From: Reyranella sp.
GTDB taxonomy: Bacteria; Pseudomonadota; Alphaproteobacteria; Reyranellales; Reyranellaceae
Length of the DNA: 39,209 bases
Direction of reading: 5' to 3'
Assembly (NCBI GenBank): GCA_029946105.1
Contig: JAQSDW010000107.1
Span: 1-39,209, forward strand
Shown piece by piece: positions 1-8,293 of this stretch. The notes under the pieces are model-generated. The model was not told the origin of the DNA, ran no database searches, and saw only the letters and a program-made list of their open reading frames with translations. Every line of letters starts with the position of its first letter. Positions within the stretch are counted from its first letter, which is position 1. Both the position numbers and the translations under genes were made by a program.

Positions 1-338
1 ACCTTCTTGACCGACTTGTAGTCGACCTTGAGGCGGTACTTCACGTCGGAGCGGTAGTTCTCGACGATGACGTCGGCCTTCTTCGCGAGCTTCATGAAGA
101 TCGCGTGGCCTTCCTTGCTCTTGAGGTTGAGCGTGATCGCCTGCTTGTTGCGATGCAGGTTCTGGAAGTCGAAGCCGTGCCGACTGCCGCCCATGGCGTC
201 AGTACTGCCGGGTTCGGCAGGCTGCTCGATCTTGATGACCTGTGCGCCCCAGTCGGCGAGCTGGCGCACGGCGGTCGGGCCGGCGCGATGGGCGGTGAGG
301 TCGAGGACCTTGATGTGCGAGAGAGGAAGCTTGGCCAT
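1..338 (-). CDS. CaiB/BaiF family (type III) CoA-transferase, N-terminal part
   Basis: Family III CoA-transferases move CoA between carboxylic acids in the cytoplasm, often to activate a substrate for beta-oxidation-like breakdown. The gene runs off the left edge, so only about 112 N-terminal residues are visible. They match the family start: SHIKVLDLT, then AGPTAVRQLADWGAQVIKIEQP, the typical first Rossmann-like strand-helix unit. Next come a DFQNLHRNKQAITLNLKS segment and ADVIVENYRSDV, matching the usual 'NRnKrsitLdLk' and 'aDVlvENfrpG' blocks. The start ATG lies 5 nt after the stop of the enoyl-CoA hydratase-like gene, so the two are probably one leftward operon using acyl-CoA substrates. 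The catalytic Asp lies beyond the visible part, so substrate and activity cannot be judged. Confidence 0.88.
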   Translation of the reverse strand, partial: MAKLPLSHIKVLDLTAHRAGPTAVRQLADWGAQVIKIEQPAEPGSTDAMGGSRHGFDFQNLHRNKQAITLNLKSKEGHAIFMKLAKKADVIVENYRSDVKYRLKVDYKSVKK

Positions 339-343
339 GTCGT

Positions 344-1132
344 TCACCGTCCCTTGAATGCAGGTTTGCGCTTTTCCATGAAGGCGCGGCGGCCTTCCTT
401 GAAGTCGTCGCTGTCGAAGCAGGCCACGGCCATCTTCTCGAGCTTCTGATGATCCTGCTTGGATTCGGGCTTGGCGATCTCGCGTGCTGCGGCCTTGGCG
501 AGCGAGATCGTAAGCGGGGCGTTCTGGGCGATTGCGCCGGTGATGCCATCGACCATGGCATCGAGCTCGCCGTCGGCAGCGACGCCGTGCACCAAGCCCA
601 TGTCGTAGGCTTCCTTCGACGAATACTGCTTGGCCGTGAACAGGAACTCCATGGCGCGTGGCAGGCCGACGATGCGCGAGAAGCGCTCGATGCGCAGGAA
701 GCCGTAGCCGAGGCCGAGCTTGGCTGCCGGCACGCCGAAGCGCGCGCCCTCGTTGCAGTAGCGCAGGTCGCAGCAGGCGGCGAGGTTCATGCCGCCGCCG
801 ATGCAATAGCCGGTGACCTTGGCGATGGTGGGCTTGGAGAAATTGTAGAGCGACTCGTAGCCTTCCTTGGAGATGGCGTCGTAGCGGACCTGCGCTTCAG
901 CATTGGCGCGCTCGCTCTCGAACTTGGAGATGTCGGCGCCCGAGACGAAGGCCTTGCCTCCGGCGCCGCTCACCACCACGCAGCGGATCTCGGGATCGGC
1001 TTCGAAGTCCTTGAGGATCGCCACGAAGCTGTCCCACATGTCGAGCGACACGGCATTCAGTTTGGCCGGATTGTTGAAAACCAGGTGTCCGACCGCGCCA
1101 TCGCGCCGACCGTAGAGCTTCTGTTCCTGCAT
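344..1132 (-). CDS. Enoyl-CoA hydratase/isomerase family protein (crotonase fold)
   Basis: This 262-residue protein has normal crotonase length. An oxyanion-hole strand is seen as AFVSGADISKF (61-71) and a second as GYCIGGGMNLAACCDLRY (108-125). In rat crotonase the two catalytic acids are Glu144 and Glu164. Here the first aligns with Ala136 (FGVPAAKLG where FGxPExxLG is usual), while the second is kept as Glu162 (PRAMEFLFT). A standard hydration reaction is therefore doubtful; isomerase, hydrolase or another crotonase chemistry is possible. The ATG has a good GGAGG upstream (about 8 nt). It is probably co-transcribed with the CoA-transferase 5 nt downstream, suggesting that the transferase supplies the acyl-CoA. 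The ABC operon starts divergently 77 bp away. Confidence 0.9.
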   Translation of the reverse strand: MQEQKLYGRRDGAVGHLVFNNPAKLNAVSLDMWDSFVAILKDFEADPEIRCVVVSGAGGKAFVSGADISKFESERANAEAQVRYDAISKEGYESLYNFSKPTIAKVTGYCIGGGMNLAACCDLRYCNEGARFGVPAAKLGLGYGFLRIERFSRIVGLPRAMEFLFTAKQYSSKEAYDMGLVHGVAADGELDAMVDGITGAIAQNAPLTISLAKAAAREIAKPESKQDHQKLEKMAVACFDSDDFKEGRRAFMEKRKPAFKGR

Positions 1133-1209
1133 AGTGCCATCCTCCGTGAGGCCGGGAATATAGCGCGCGTCGGGGGATTTGAATAAGGTAAGCGCAACAG
1201 GGAGGAAAC

Positions 1210-2277
1210 GTGGCCTCAGTTGAACTGAAAGGCCTTACAAAGTGCTATGGCGCGGCGGTTGCGGTGGATGATGTGTCGCTGCGCGTCGAACATGGCCAGC
1301 TTGTATGCCTGCTGGGTCCATCGGGCTGCGGCAAGACCACGACCTTGCGGTTGATCGCGGGCTTCATCGAGCCCTCGGCAGGCGAAATCATGGTGGGCGA
1401 CAAGAAATTGTCCTCGCCGTCGCGCACCGTGCCGCCGGAAGGCCGCAACATGTCGATGATCTTCCAGAGCTATGCGCTGTGGCCGCACATGACCGTGGCC
1501 GAGAATGTTTCCTACGGCCTGCGCATTCGCAAACTCGACAAGGTCACGATCGACGCCAAGCTGAAGGCGATCCTGACTACGGCCCGGCTCGAGGCGCTGG
1601 CCGAGCGCTATCCCGGTGAGCTGTCGGGTGGCCAGCAGCAGCGCGTGTCGCTCGCCCGCGCGCTGGTGGTCGAGCCCGAGACGCTGCTGCTCGACGAGCC
1701 GCTCAGCAATCTCGACGCCAACCTGCGCGAGGAGATGCGCTTCGAGATCCGCCGGCTGCACGATCAATACCGCTACACCACAGTCTACGTGACCCACGAC
1801 CAGGCCGAGGCGATGACCACCGCCGACCTGATCGCGGTGATGAACCACGGCAAGGTCGAGCAGCTCGGGCCGCCGGAGGAGATTTACAGCCGCCCGCGTT
1901 CGGAGTTCGTGGCGCGTTTCATCGGCGGGTCGAATATCCTGGCCGGCACGGCGCTCGATGCCAGCCGCCTCACGATCGCCGGTGCGCCCGTGCGGACGAC
2001 GGGCCGTACCCTGCAGGCGGGCAAGCCGGTGGCCGTGTCGGTGCGCCAGCACGAGATCGGCATTGCCCTCGAATCGCCTGCATCGGGTGCCGACAATCAC
2101 CTGCGCGCCGTCGTGGCGCGGCAGGTCTTCCTCGGCTCGGCGCGCGACTACACCGTCCAGCTCGACGACAAGACCGAGCTGCGCGTGACGGCGCCTCCCG
2201 GCCAGAACATCGCGCCGGGCCAGACGGTGTGGCTGCATCTGCCGGCGGATAAGTGCCGGGCATTGGCGGAGGACTAG
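1210..2277 (+). CDS. ABC transporter ATP-binding protein, ferric/spermidine (FbpC/PotA) type
   Basis: This is the cytoplasmic ATPase of an importer. All hallmarks are visible in 355 residues: Walker A GPSGCGKTT (36-44), signature LSGGQQQ (138-144), Walker B LLLDEP (159-164), and switch His196 in VTHDQAEA. A C-terminal TOBE-like extension follows from about residue 240, as in the FbpC/PotA/CysA class (CUT1-like length). The start is GTG with GGAGG at 1201-1205, 4 nt upstream. The next gene follows after 3 nt, so this heads a four-gene operon with two binding proteins and a fused permease. The ligand is not given by the ATPase; ferric-type importers take up Fe3+, but relatives carry thiamine, phosphonates or polyamines. 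Confidence 0.95.
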   Translation: MASVELKGLTKCYGAAVAVDDVSLRVEHGQLVCLLGPSGCGKTTTLRLIAGFIEPSAGEIMVGDKKLSSPSRTVPPEGRNMSMIFQSYALWPHMTVAENVSYGLRIRKLDKVTIDAKLKAILTTARLEALAERYPGELSGGQQQRVSLARALVVEPETLLLDEPLSNLDANLREEMRFEIRRLHDQYRYTTVYVTHDQAEAMTTADLIAVMNHGKVEQLGPPEEIYSRPRSEFVARFIGGSNILAGTALDASRLTIAGAPVRTTGRTLQAGKPVAVSVRQHEIGIALESPASGADNHLRAVVARQVFLGSARDYTVQLDDKTELRVTAPPGQNIAPGQTVWLHLPADKCRALAED

Positions 2278-2280
2278 CGC

Positions 2281-3342
2281 ATGACCAGGAAGCTGACGCG
2301 ACGTGGCGTGCTCGCGGCTTCGGCGGCCGCCACCGGCACGGCGTTCGTGACGCCGGTGCGCGCGGCGCCGCCCGAGGCGCAGAAGATCACGCCGGTCCTG
2401 ATCGAAGGGGCGAAGAAGGAAGGCAAGCTCGCCTGGTACACGTCGGTCGACCTGCCGGTGGCGGAGAAGATCGCCAAGGCTTTCGAGGCGGCCTATCCCG
2501 GCATTTCCGTGAAGGTCGAGCGCTCCGGCGCGGAGCGCATCTTCCAGCGCATCGGCCAGGAGTATCAGAGCAAGATCTACAATTGCGACGTCGTGAACAG
2601 TTCCGACGCCGCCCATCTCATCGTCTGGAAGCGGGCCGACATGCTGGCGCCCTTCGTGCCCGCGGACGTAGCGCGGTATTTCCCGGCCGCCCACAAGGAC
2701 CCCGACGGCATGTATGCCTCGTGGCGCGTGACGCTCTCGCCGATCGCCTACAACACCAAGCTGGTGAAGCCGGAGGACGCCCCCAAGGGCTTCATCGACC
2801 TGCTCGATCCCAAATGGATGGGCAAGATCGTCAAGGCGCATCCCGGCTACAGCGGCACCATCATGACGGCGACCCAGCAGCTCAGCCGCGATCTCGGCTG
2901 GGAGTATTTCGAGAAGCTCGCCAAGCAGAAGGTCATGCAGGTCCAGTCGGCCGCCGATCCACCGAAGAAGCTGGCGCTGGGTGAGCGCGCCGTGATGGCC
3001 GATGGCACGGAATATGTCGTCACCATGCTCCAGGCGCGTGGCGAACCCATCGCCGAGGTCTACGCGGTCGAGGGCACGCCGCTGGTCACTGGTCCGTCTG
3101 CGATCATGGCGCGCTCGCTCAACCCCAACGCCGCGCGGCTGTTCACCGCTTGGTCGATGACTGCCGAGGCGCAGCAGATGAATGTCGACGTCGGTGCGTT
3201 GCGCTCGGCACATCCCCTGGTCAAGGACCGCGCTGACCGCCGCAAGCTCGCCGACATCAAGACGCTGCGGGAGGACGCTGCCACCGTCGCCGACCAGGCC
3301 GACGCCATCAAGACCCGCTACACTCAACTCTTCAAGGTCTAG
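2281..3342 (+). CDS. ABC transporter substrate-binding protein, Fe3+-type (first of a tandem pair)
   Basis: This periplasmic family 1 solute-binding protein has 353 residues. It begins with a twin-arginine-like signal (RR at 7-8 followed by GVLAASAAATG and a cleavage site near VRAA). The mature part has the class layout: EGAKKEGKLAWYTS, then YPGISVKVERSGAERIFQRI, as in FbpA/FutA-like and thiamine-type binding proteins. It sits 3 nt after the ATPase stop and 3 nt before a close paralogue. The two share long identical blocks, such as QSKIYNCDV, KLVKPEDAPKGF (one residue different in the paralogue) and HPGYSGTIMTATQQ. I cannot see the canonical FbpA Tyr-Tyr iron pair, so iron is only one candidate ligand. 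Confidence 0.9.
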   Translation: MTRKLTRRGVLAASAAATGTAFVTPVRAAPPEAQKITPVLIEGAKKEGKLAWYTSVDLPVAEKIAKAFEAAYPGISVKVERSGAERIFQRIGQEYQSKIYNCDVVNSSDAAHLIVWKRADMLAPFVPADVARYFPAAHKDPDGMYASWRVTLSPIAYNTKLVKPEDAPKGFIDLLDPKWMGKIVKAHPGYSGTIMTATQQLSRDLGWEYFEKLAKQKVMQVQSAADPPKKLALGERAVMADGTEYVVTMLQARGEPIAEVYAVEGTPLVTGPSAIMARSLNPNAARLFTAWSMTAEAQQMNVDVGALRSAHPLVKDRADRRKLADIKTLREDAATVADQADAIKTRYTQLFKV

Positions 3343-3345
3343 ACC

Positions 3346-4386
3346 ATGCGCCGCAGAACACTCCTCGCTTCGACCGCTTTGCTTCCTTTCGGTGCACGTG
3401 TCGTCTCGGCCGCACCACCGCCCGAACAGATCACTCCGGCGCTGATCGAGGCGGCCAAAAAGGAAGGCAAGGTGAGCTACTACACGGCGATGGACCTCAG
3501 CGTCGCCGAGCCGATGGCCAAGGCTTTCGAGGCCAAGTACCCCGGCATCGCCGTGCGCGTCGAACGCTCCGGTGCCGAGCGCGTCTTCCAGCGCATCGGC
3601 ATGGAGTACCAAAGCAAGATCTACAATTGCGACGTTGCCAACAGCTCCGACGCCGCCCACTTCCTGCCGTGGAAGCGGCAGGGCTGGCTGGCACCGTTCG
3701 TCACCGTCGACATCGCCGAGAACGTGGCACCCGATCAGCGCGATGCCGACGGCACCTACGTCAACCAGCGCACGCACTTGAGCGCCATTGCCTACAACAC
3801 CAGCCTGGTGAAACCCGAGGACGCGCCTAAGGGTTTTGTCGACCTGCTCGATCCCAAGTACGCGGGCAAGATGGTCAAGGGCCATCCCGGCTACTCCGGC
3901 ACCATCATGACGGCGACCCAGCAGATCGTCCGCGAACTGGGCTGGGGCTACTTCGAGAAGCTCGCCAAGCAGAAGGTGCTGCAGGTCCAGTCGGCCACCG
4001 AGCCACCGAAGAAGATCGAGGCCGGCGAACGCGCCATCGCCGTCGACGGCAGCGACTATCTGTTCTGGATGGCCAAGGAGCGCGGCTCGCCGATCCAGGT
4101 CGTGCATGCGGTCGAAGGCACGCCGATGATTTCGAATCCGATGGCGGTGTTCAAGGCCGCCCCCAATCCCAACGCCGCCCGCCTGCTGGTGGCCTGGATC
4201 ATGTCGCCCGAGGGCCAGCAATTCATCGTCGATCTCAGTGGGCAATATCCAGCCAACAAGCTGGTCAAGGCCAAGGTCGGACGGCCGGCGCTCGCCTCGA
4301 TCAAGACATTCCCCGAGGATGCCGCCGCGGTTGAGAAACAGGCCGACGAGATCAAGGCCAGGTACGCGAAGATCTTCAAGGTATGA
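3346..4386 (+). CDS. ABC transporter substrate-binding protein, Fe3+-type (second of a tandem pair)
   Basis: This 346-residue paralogue of the preceding gene has an N-terminal export signal (MRRRTLLASTALLPFGARVVSA). The body is strongly similar throughout to its neighbour (VERSGAERVFQRI, IYNCDVANSSDAAH, PGYSGTIMTATQQ, EKLAKQKV), with more change in the last third. Its stop overlaps the permease start as ATGA (4383-4386), a sign of coupled translation. Two binding proteins feeding one permease suggests two related ligands or a recent duplication in which one copy is diverging. The exact substrate cannot be read from the sequence. Confidence 0.9.
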   Translation: MRRRTLLASTALLPFGARVVSAAPPPEQITPALIEAAKKEGKVSYYTAMDLSVAEPMAKAFEAKYPGIAVRVERSGAERVFQRIGMEYQSKIYNCDVANSSDAAHFLPWKRQGWLAPFVTVDIAENVAPDQRDADGTYVNQRTHLSAIAYNTSLVKPEDAPKGFVDLLDPKYAGKMVKGHPGYSGTIMTATQQIVRELGWGYFEKLAKQKVLQVQSATEPPKKIEAGERAIAVDGSDYLFWMAKERGSPIQVVHAVEGTPMISNPMAVFKAAPNPNAARLLVAWIMSPEGQQFIVDLSGQYPANKLVKAKVGRPALASIKTFPEDAAAVEKQADEIKARYAKIFKV

Positions 4387-6080
4387 CACGGTCGCTAGAC
4401 CTTTCCCGTCCCGTCCTGATCGCCGTCGCCGCGCTGCTCGCGGTGATGATCGTGCTGCCGGTGGGCTGGCTGGTCGTCTACAGCCTGTCGGACAAGGACG
4501 GCAGTGCTACGCTCGGCAACTTCGCCACGCTGTTCACCGATCCGACTTTCGTCGACCCGCTGGTCACGACGCTGATCATCGCCGTGTCGGTGAGCCTGCT
4601 GTGCTGCGCCATCGCCGCCCCATTGGGCTGGCTGGTGGCGCGCACCGACATGCCCTTTGCCGGCAGCGTGCGCACGCTGGTGATGGCCTCGCTGGTGACG
4701 CCGCCCTTTGTCGGCGCCATCGCCTGGGAGATGCTGGCTGCCCCCAACTCCGGCCTGTTGAACCAGCTCTGGCGCGCCATCAGCGGCATGCCGGCCGACG
4801 AGGCGCTGCTCGATATATATAGTCTGGAAGGGCTGATCTTCGTCATCGCCTGCTACACCTTTCCCTATGTCTTCATCCTGGTCGCCAATGCGCTCGACCG
4901 CATGCCGGGCGAACTCGAGGATGCCTCCTCGATGCTGGGCGCCAAGACCTGGGACACTGCGCGCCGCATCACCGTTCCTCTTGCCTTGCCGACCCTGCTG
5001 GCCGGCGCGCTGGTCGCTTTCCTGCAGGCGTTGAACCTGTTCGGCTCGCCCGCCATCCTGGCCATTCCGGCGGGCTTCCATACGCTCACCACCCGCATCT
5101 GGAGCCTGTTCCAGTTCCCGCCCAAGCCCGAGCTTGCCGCCGCCGCCTCGCTGCCGCTGCTGCTGCTCACCGTGCTCCTCTTGCGCGCCCAGGCCATGGC
5201 ACTCGGCCGCCGCGGCTATGCCGTGCTGGGTAGCAAGTATGGCGAGCCGCGCCTGATCCGCCTCGGCGCGCTCAAGTGGCCGGCGGCGGGCCTCGCCCTG
5301 CTGGTGCTCGCCATGCCGCTGTTCCTGCCTTACGCGGCGCTGTTCAACTCGGCCTTCTCGCGCGTGGCCTCACGCATCATCAGCTTCGAGACCGCGACGC
5401 TGCACAACTTCCGCTTCACCTTCCTCGAACTCAGCTCGACCATGCCGGCGCTGAAAAACACCTTCCTGCTCGCTGTCTCCTCGGCGACGGTGGGAGCGCT
5501 GCTGGCGCTGTTGATCGCCTACATCGTTGCCCGCAAGGCGGTGGCCGGCCATCGCGTGCTGGGCTTCCTCGCGACCGCGCCGCTCGCCATCCCCGGCATC
5601 GTGCTGGGCGTCGGCCTCTTCCTCGCCTACACGCGCCCGCCGCTAACGCTCTACGGCACGCTGTGGATCCTGCTCATCGCCTTCGTCACCATCGAACTGC
5701 CGGCGGCCTACCAGCAGCTCTCCTCGGCCTTTCATGCGGTCCACCCCGAGCTGGAGGAGGCGGGCCGCATGCTGGGCGCCACGCGGCTCCGCACCCTAGC
5801 CGACATCACGGCACCGTTGCTGCGCTCGGCGGTGATCGCCACCTGGTGCTTCATCTTCGTCGCCGTCATCCGCGAACTGAGTGCCGCCGTGATCCTGTTC
5901 ACCTCCGACACCAAGGTCCTCTCGGTGCTGATCTTCGACCTCAAGGAAAGCGGCGACGTCGGCGCCATCGCGGTGCTGAGCCTCACCATGGTTGCCATCA
6001 CCACCGTCGTCGTGGCCGCCGCCAACCGGTTGGGCGGCACCCGCACCGCCGGCCGCCTGCACGCCCGCGCCGTCGGTTAG
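4383..6080 (+). CDS. ABC transporter permease, fused two-domain (FbpB/ThiP-like)
   Basis: At 565 residues this is an inner-membrane permease made of two homologous BinpDep (MetI-like) halves in one chain, the FbpB/ThiP layout. About twelve hydrophobic segments are visible. Each half has an EAA-type cytoplasmic loop: ELEDASSMLGAKTWDTARRI in the first half and ELEEAGRMLGATRLRTLADI in the second. These contact the ATPase. The start overlaps the stop of the second binding protein (ATGA). It closes the operon, and a 9-bp hairpin lies 10 nt after its stop. A fused permease needs no partner, so the four genes form a complete importer. Confidence 0.93.
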   Translation: MTRSLDLSRPVLIAVAALLAVMIVLPVGWLVVYSLSDKDGSATLGNFATLFTDPTFVDPLVTTLIIAVSVSLLCCAIAAPLGWLVARTDMPFAGSVRTLVMASLVTPPFVGAIAWEMLAAPNSGLLNQLWRAISGMPADEALLDIYSLEGLIFVIACYTFPYVFILVANALDRMPGELEDASSMLGAKTWDTARRITVPLALPTLLAGALVAFLQALNLFGSPAILAIPAGFHTLTTRIWSLFQFPPKPELAAAASLPLLLLTVLLLRAQAMALGRRGYAVLGSKYGEPRLIRLGALKWPAAGLALLVLAMPLFLPYAALFNSAFSRVASRIISFETATLHNFRFTFLELSSTMPALKNTFLLAVSSATVGALLALLIAYIVARKAVAGHRVLGFLATAPLAIPGIVLGVGLFLAYTRPPLTLYGTLWILLIAFVTIELPAAYQQLSSAFHAVHPELEEAGRMLGATRLRTLADITAPLLRSAVIATWCFIFVAVIRELSAAVILFTSDTKVLSVLIFDLKESGDVGAIAVLSLTMVAITTVVVAAANRLGGTRTAGRLHARAVG

Positions 6081-6089
6081 GGGCCTTTC

Positions 6090-6110
6090 ACCTCCACGAC
6101 CCGTGGAGGT
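6090..6110 (+). terminator. Hairpin after the ABC operon, terminator-like
   Basis: ACCTCCACG (6090-6098) pairs perfectly with CGTGGAGGT (6102-6110) around an ACC loop, starting 10 nt after the permease stop. No U-run follows directly; T-rich sequence comes only at about 6130-6160. It may be a weak terminator or a 3'-end stabilising hairpin rather than a classic Rho-independent site. Confidence 0.45.
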
Positions 6111-6205
6111 CTGGAGTCCGCCGGAACGCTTTGTAAGTCTTTGCTTTTCCTTCTTTTTCGCCCGATCGCCGCGCGCACTCCGTGCTCGGCAGAAGCGTGC
6201 ATTTC

Positions 6206-7210
6206 TCAACTGGCAAAAATCGCCACCTCGTCCACGGTGACGGGCCGCTGCAGGAGGCCGAGCCCGCCCAGGGTCGCGAGCGTCTTCTGCCAGCCGTCGC
6301 GCGTTTGGCCACCCATCGGCGGGGCACCCAGTTCGCGGGCGACGTCGGCGATGCCGAGCTCGACGTAGGGCCGCGAGAGGGCGGGAAAGAACACCATGAA
6401 CGACGCCGACGCAGCGGCCGGCCGCGCACGCACGACTTCGTAGGCCTCGGCCAGCGCCTCGGCGATCCGCTTCGCCACGGGCCGCCGCTTCGGATCGGCC
6501 CATGCCGCGGCGTTCACGATCAGGTTCAGGCTGTAACAATCGACGCCGAAATCGGCGAGCCGCAGGATGTCGAGCTTGCGGCCCTGCGCGATCAGCTCGG
6601 CCGGCGTGATCTCCTTGTAGTCGATCAGCGCATCGACCTTGCCGTCGAGCAGCGCGCTCGCGTCCCAGCCGACCTCGACTTCGGTGATGCGTGCGCGGTC
6701 GAGCCGGTTGGCGCTGAGCAGGGCCCGATATTCCTCGACCGTGATGCTGCCCGGCACCAGCCCAATGCGCCGGCCTAAAAGATCCTGCGGTCGCAGGATG
6801 CCGCCTCCCGTGCCACTACCGGCCAGCGAATAGATCACCGTCGGCGTCTCGCGGTAATAGACGGCGAGGCTCCTGATCGCGGCCCCCCTGGAGCGCGCGA
6901 TGGCGGTGGCGGCGCCGCTCGATGAGCCGATCCAGGCGCTGTCGCCGCGGCCGATCTGATCGGCTGACGCCGAGGCGCCGTGGCCGATCACGATTTCGAC
7001 GTCGAGCCCGCGGCGCTCGAAAGCGCCGGTCTGCTGGGCCAGGAAAAAGCCGGCATAGGTGGGCGAGGGCTTCCAGTCGATCAGCAGTTCGACCTTTTCG
7101 CGCGGCTGCGCGTGGGCGCTCATGCGCCACAGCGCCGGGGCGGCCAGCGCGGCGGTGATCAGCGCGCGGCGGGGGAGAGTAGCGACGGAGCGGGATCGGA
7201 TTCGGGACAT
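6206..7210 (-). CDS. ABC transporter substrate-binding protein, NMT1/ThiY type
   Basis: This is a periplasmic binding protein of the NMT1/ThiY-like class (SsuA/TauA/ThiY superfamily), 334 residues from the chosen ATG. An upstream frame stays open to 7375, but residues before MSRIRSRSV look unlike a protein. The chosen start gives a signal with LPRRALITAALAAPALW and cleavage near AHAQP. The mature start VELLIDWKPSPTYAGFFLAQ matches the ThiY/THI5 class, where the segment faces a pyrimidine ligand. No ATPase or permease gene adjoins, so it must share a transporter elsewhere. Upstream I looked for the CUGAGA core of a TPP riboswitch and did not find it. Pyrimidine, riboflavin-like or sulfonate ligands remain possible. 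It runs opposite to the ABC operon on its left. Confidence 0.82.
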   Translation of the reverse strand: MSRIRSRSVATLPRRALITAALAAPALWRMSAHAQPREKVELLIDWKPSPTYAGFFLAQQTGAFERRGLDVEIVIGHGASASADQIGRGDSAWIGSSSGAATAIARSRGAAIRSLAVYYRETPTVIYSLAGSGTGGGILRPQDLLGRRIGLVPGSITVEEYRALLSANRLDRARITEVEVGWDASALLDGKVDALIDYKEITPAELIAQGRKLDILRLADFGVDCYSLNLIVNAAAWADPKRRPVAKRIAEALAEAYEVVRARPAAASASFMVFFPALSRPYVELGIADVARELGAPPMGGQTRDGWQKTLATLGGLGLLQRPVTVDEVAIFAS

Positions 7211-7277
7211 TTTATTGCGCCAACAGCCAAGGGATTGAAGACAAGGGATAAGACGATATTTCCTGTCGCCGAATGTG

Positions 7278-7283
7278 TATAAT
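7278..7283 (+). promoter_or_regulatory. TATAAT box in the AT-rich divergent gap
   Basis: The gap 7211-7472 is much more AT-rich than its surroundings. It holds a perfect TATAAT on the plus strand, with TATTATA-like sequence on the minus strand at the same place. No clear -35 box sits at the right distance in either direction, so this is only a likely promoter area for one or both divergent genes. Confidence 0.3.
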
Positions 7284-7472
7284 ATCGATACCAGTGATGG
7301 TTTTATTTCTCGGCAGGATATATAGGAAACGGACGTCTTCCTGTCAAGAGGGTGCTTGTTCTCTCGAGCCCGCACCTGTGCCGAAGATCAGTCTCCAGTA
7401 CGGAACTGCACGGAATCCTGAAATAATTGCCTCCCAAGTCTAACGCGTGACGACGCGCCGTTGGGAGACACC

Positions 7473-7829
7473 ATGCGCAAGCGGTCACCTGCATGGCAGG
7501 CCGACATGAAGACGAAGATCACGCTGGCACTCTTGCTGACGGCTTTACTGTCGGCTTGCCCTGGCTGCGCGCCGTCAGGCCCTGGGCCCTGGCAAAAGCC
7601 GGGTGCGACCGAGCAGATGTCGGTGCGGGACCAAGCCGAATGTCGCGAGGCTGCTCAGGAGGAGGCGCTCCGCCGTTATCCATATCGTGCCGGATCACCT
7701 ACACTTGGCGCTACCGGTGCGCTCATGACGCAGCAGCACGACGACAACAGTCGAGCCATTGCCGAGGCATCGCTTTTCAACAATTGCATGCGGGGCAGGG
7801 GCTATCAGCCGGCGACATCTGCCAAGTAG
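7473..7829 (+). CDS. Small putative lipoprotein, unknown function
   Basis: This is a small exported protein of unknown role. The N-terminus is a hydrophobic stretch (ITLALLLTALLSAC) with a lipobox-like LSAC, followed by a second Cys (PGC), so lipid anchoring is likely. The mature part has paired cysteines (QAECREAAQEE and FNNCMRGRGY) that could form a disulfide, a pattern common in small alphaproteobacterial lipoproteins. The ATG at 7473 has GGGAGA at 7463-7468; an internal ATG at 7506 would give a more standard signal peptide and is a real alternative. It is divergent from the ThiY-like gene across an AT-rich gap. I do not recognise a named family. Confidence 0.6.
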   Translation: MRKRSPAWQADMKTKITLALLLTALLSACPGCAPSGPGPWQKPGATEQMSVRDQAECREAAQEEALRRYPYRAGSPTLGATGALMTQQHDDNSRAIAEASLFNNCMRGRGYQPATSAK

Positions 7830-8085
7830 ACTGCTTCAGGGCCGCTCGAAACGTAACAGAATGTTTGCCGTCTTTGAGCGACTTGTTGTTCGCACCCGCA
7901 CTACGGGCGGTCCCTCTCCGATGCTCTGGCAACGAGGTCACGTACTCACGAAAATTCAGGCCGGGAGGACATTCAAGAAGCCCGCAATGCTCAACCTTCG
8001 TCGCTAGTGGAGATTGGTTGGAGCAAAGCTGCTCGTCGCCGAACGACCAGCTACGGCTGGTGTCCTCGTTCGGATGTTCTTTTCG
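7830..8085. other. Stretch without a convincing gene
   Basis: No frame here combines a start codon, a ribosome site and protein-like composition. On the minus strand a frame continues open after the TAA at 8086-8088 to roughly 7780 without a start codon at its head. The plus strand has only a 48-codon frame from 7861. Base composition is less GC-rich than in neighbouring genes, as in a decayed or foreign segment. Confidence 0.4.
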
Positions 8086-8292
8086 TTAGTGCGATCCGAA
8101 TTTCATCCCCAAGGCCACCCACTCAAGGGCGTCTACGGTTTCCCAATCATCGCGTATTTCTGCGGTTGGCGGGTCGCCCTCATGGGCCAAGCGGGGGCCG
8201 TGATCGGAATGCGCGCGATACGGCACCAGTCGTGCCTCGATGGCGTCCCTGTCTCTCGAAAAGTCGACAACCTTGATGGCGTTACGTCTCAC
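8086..8292 (-). CDS. Possible small hypothetical protein (68 aa)
   Basis: This short leftward frame starts with GTG and has GGGGAG about 9 nt upstream. The product is acidic and soluble, with no membrane segment or cysteine, and begins RRNAIKVVDFSRDRDAIEA. Composition is protein-like, with regular charged and hydrophobic alternation, but I recognise no family. The GTG lies 1 nt after a TGA that ends another open frame (8294-8590), hinting at a former or present two-gene unit. It could be a chance frame in GC-rich DNA. Confidence 0.4.
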   Translation of the reverse strand: MRRNAIKVVDFSRDRDAIEARLVPYRAHSDHGPRLAHEGDPPTAEIRDDWETVDALEWVALGMKFGSH

Positions 8293-8293
8293 T

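Noticed and set aside
1216..4389. A 1057-codon open frame on the minus strand across the ABC operon
   Set aside because: It is the antisense shadow of GC-rich codons; the plus-strand genes carry all domain motifs and correct starts, and the minus product has Arg/His/Asp-heavy low-complexity composition.
7211..7472. TPP riboswitch before the ThiY-like gene
   Set aside because: The CUGAGA core and the second conserved stretch are not found on the minus strand.
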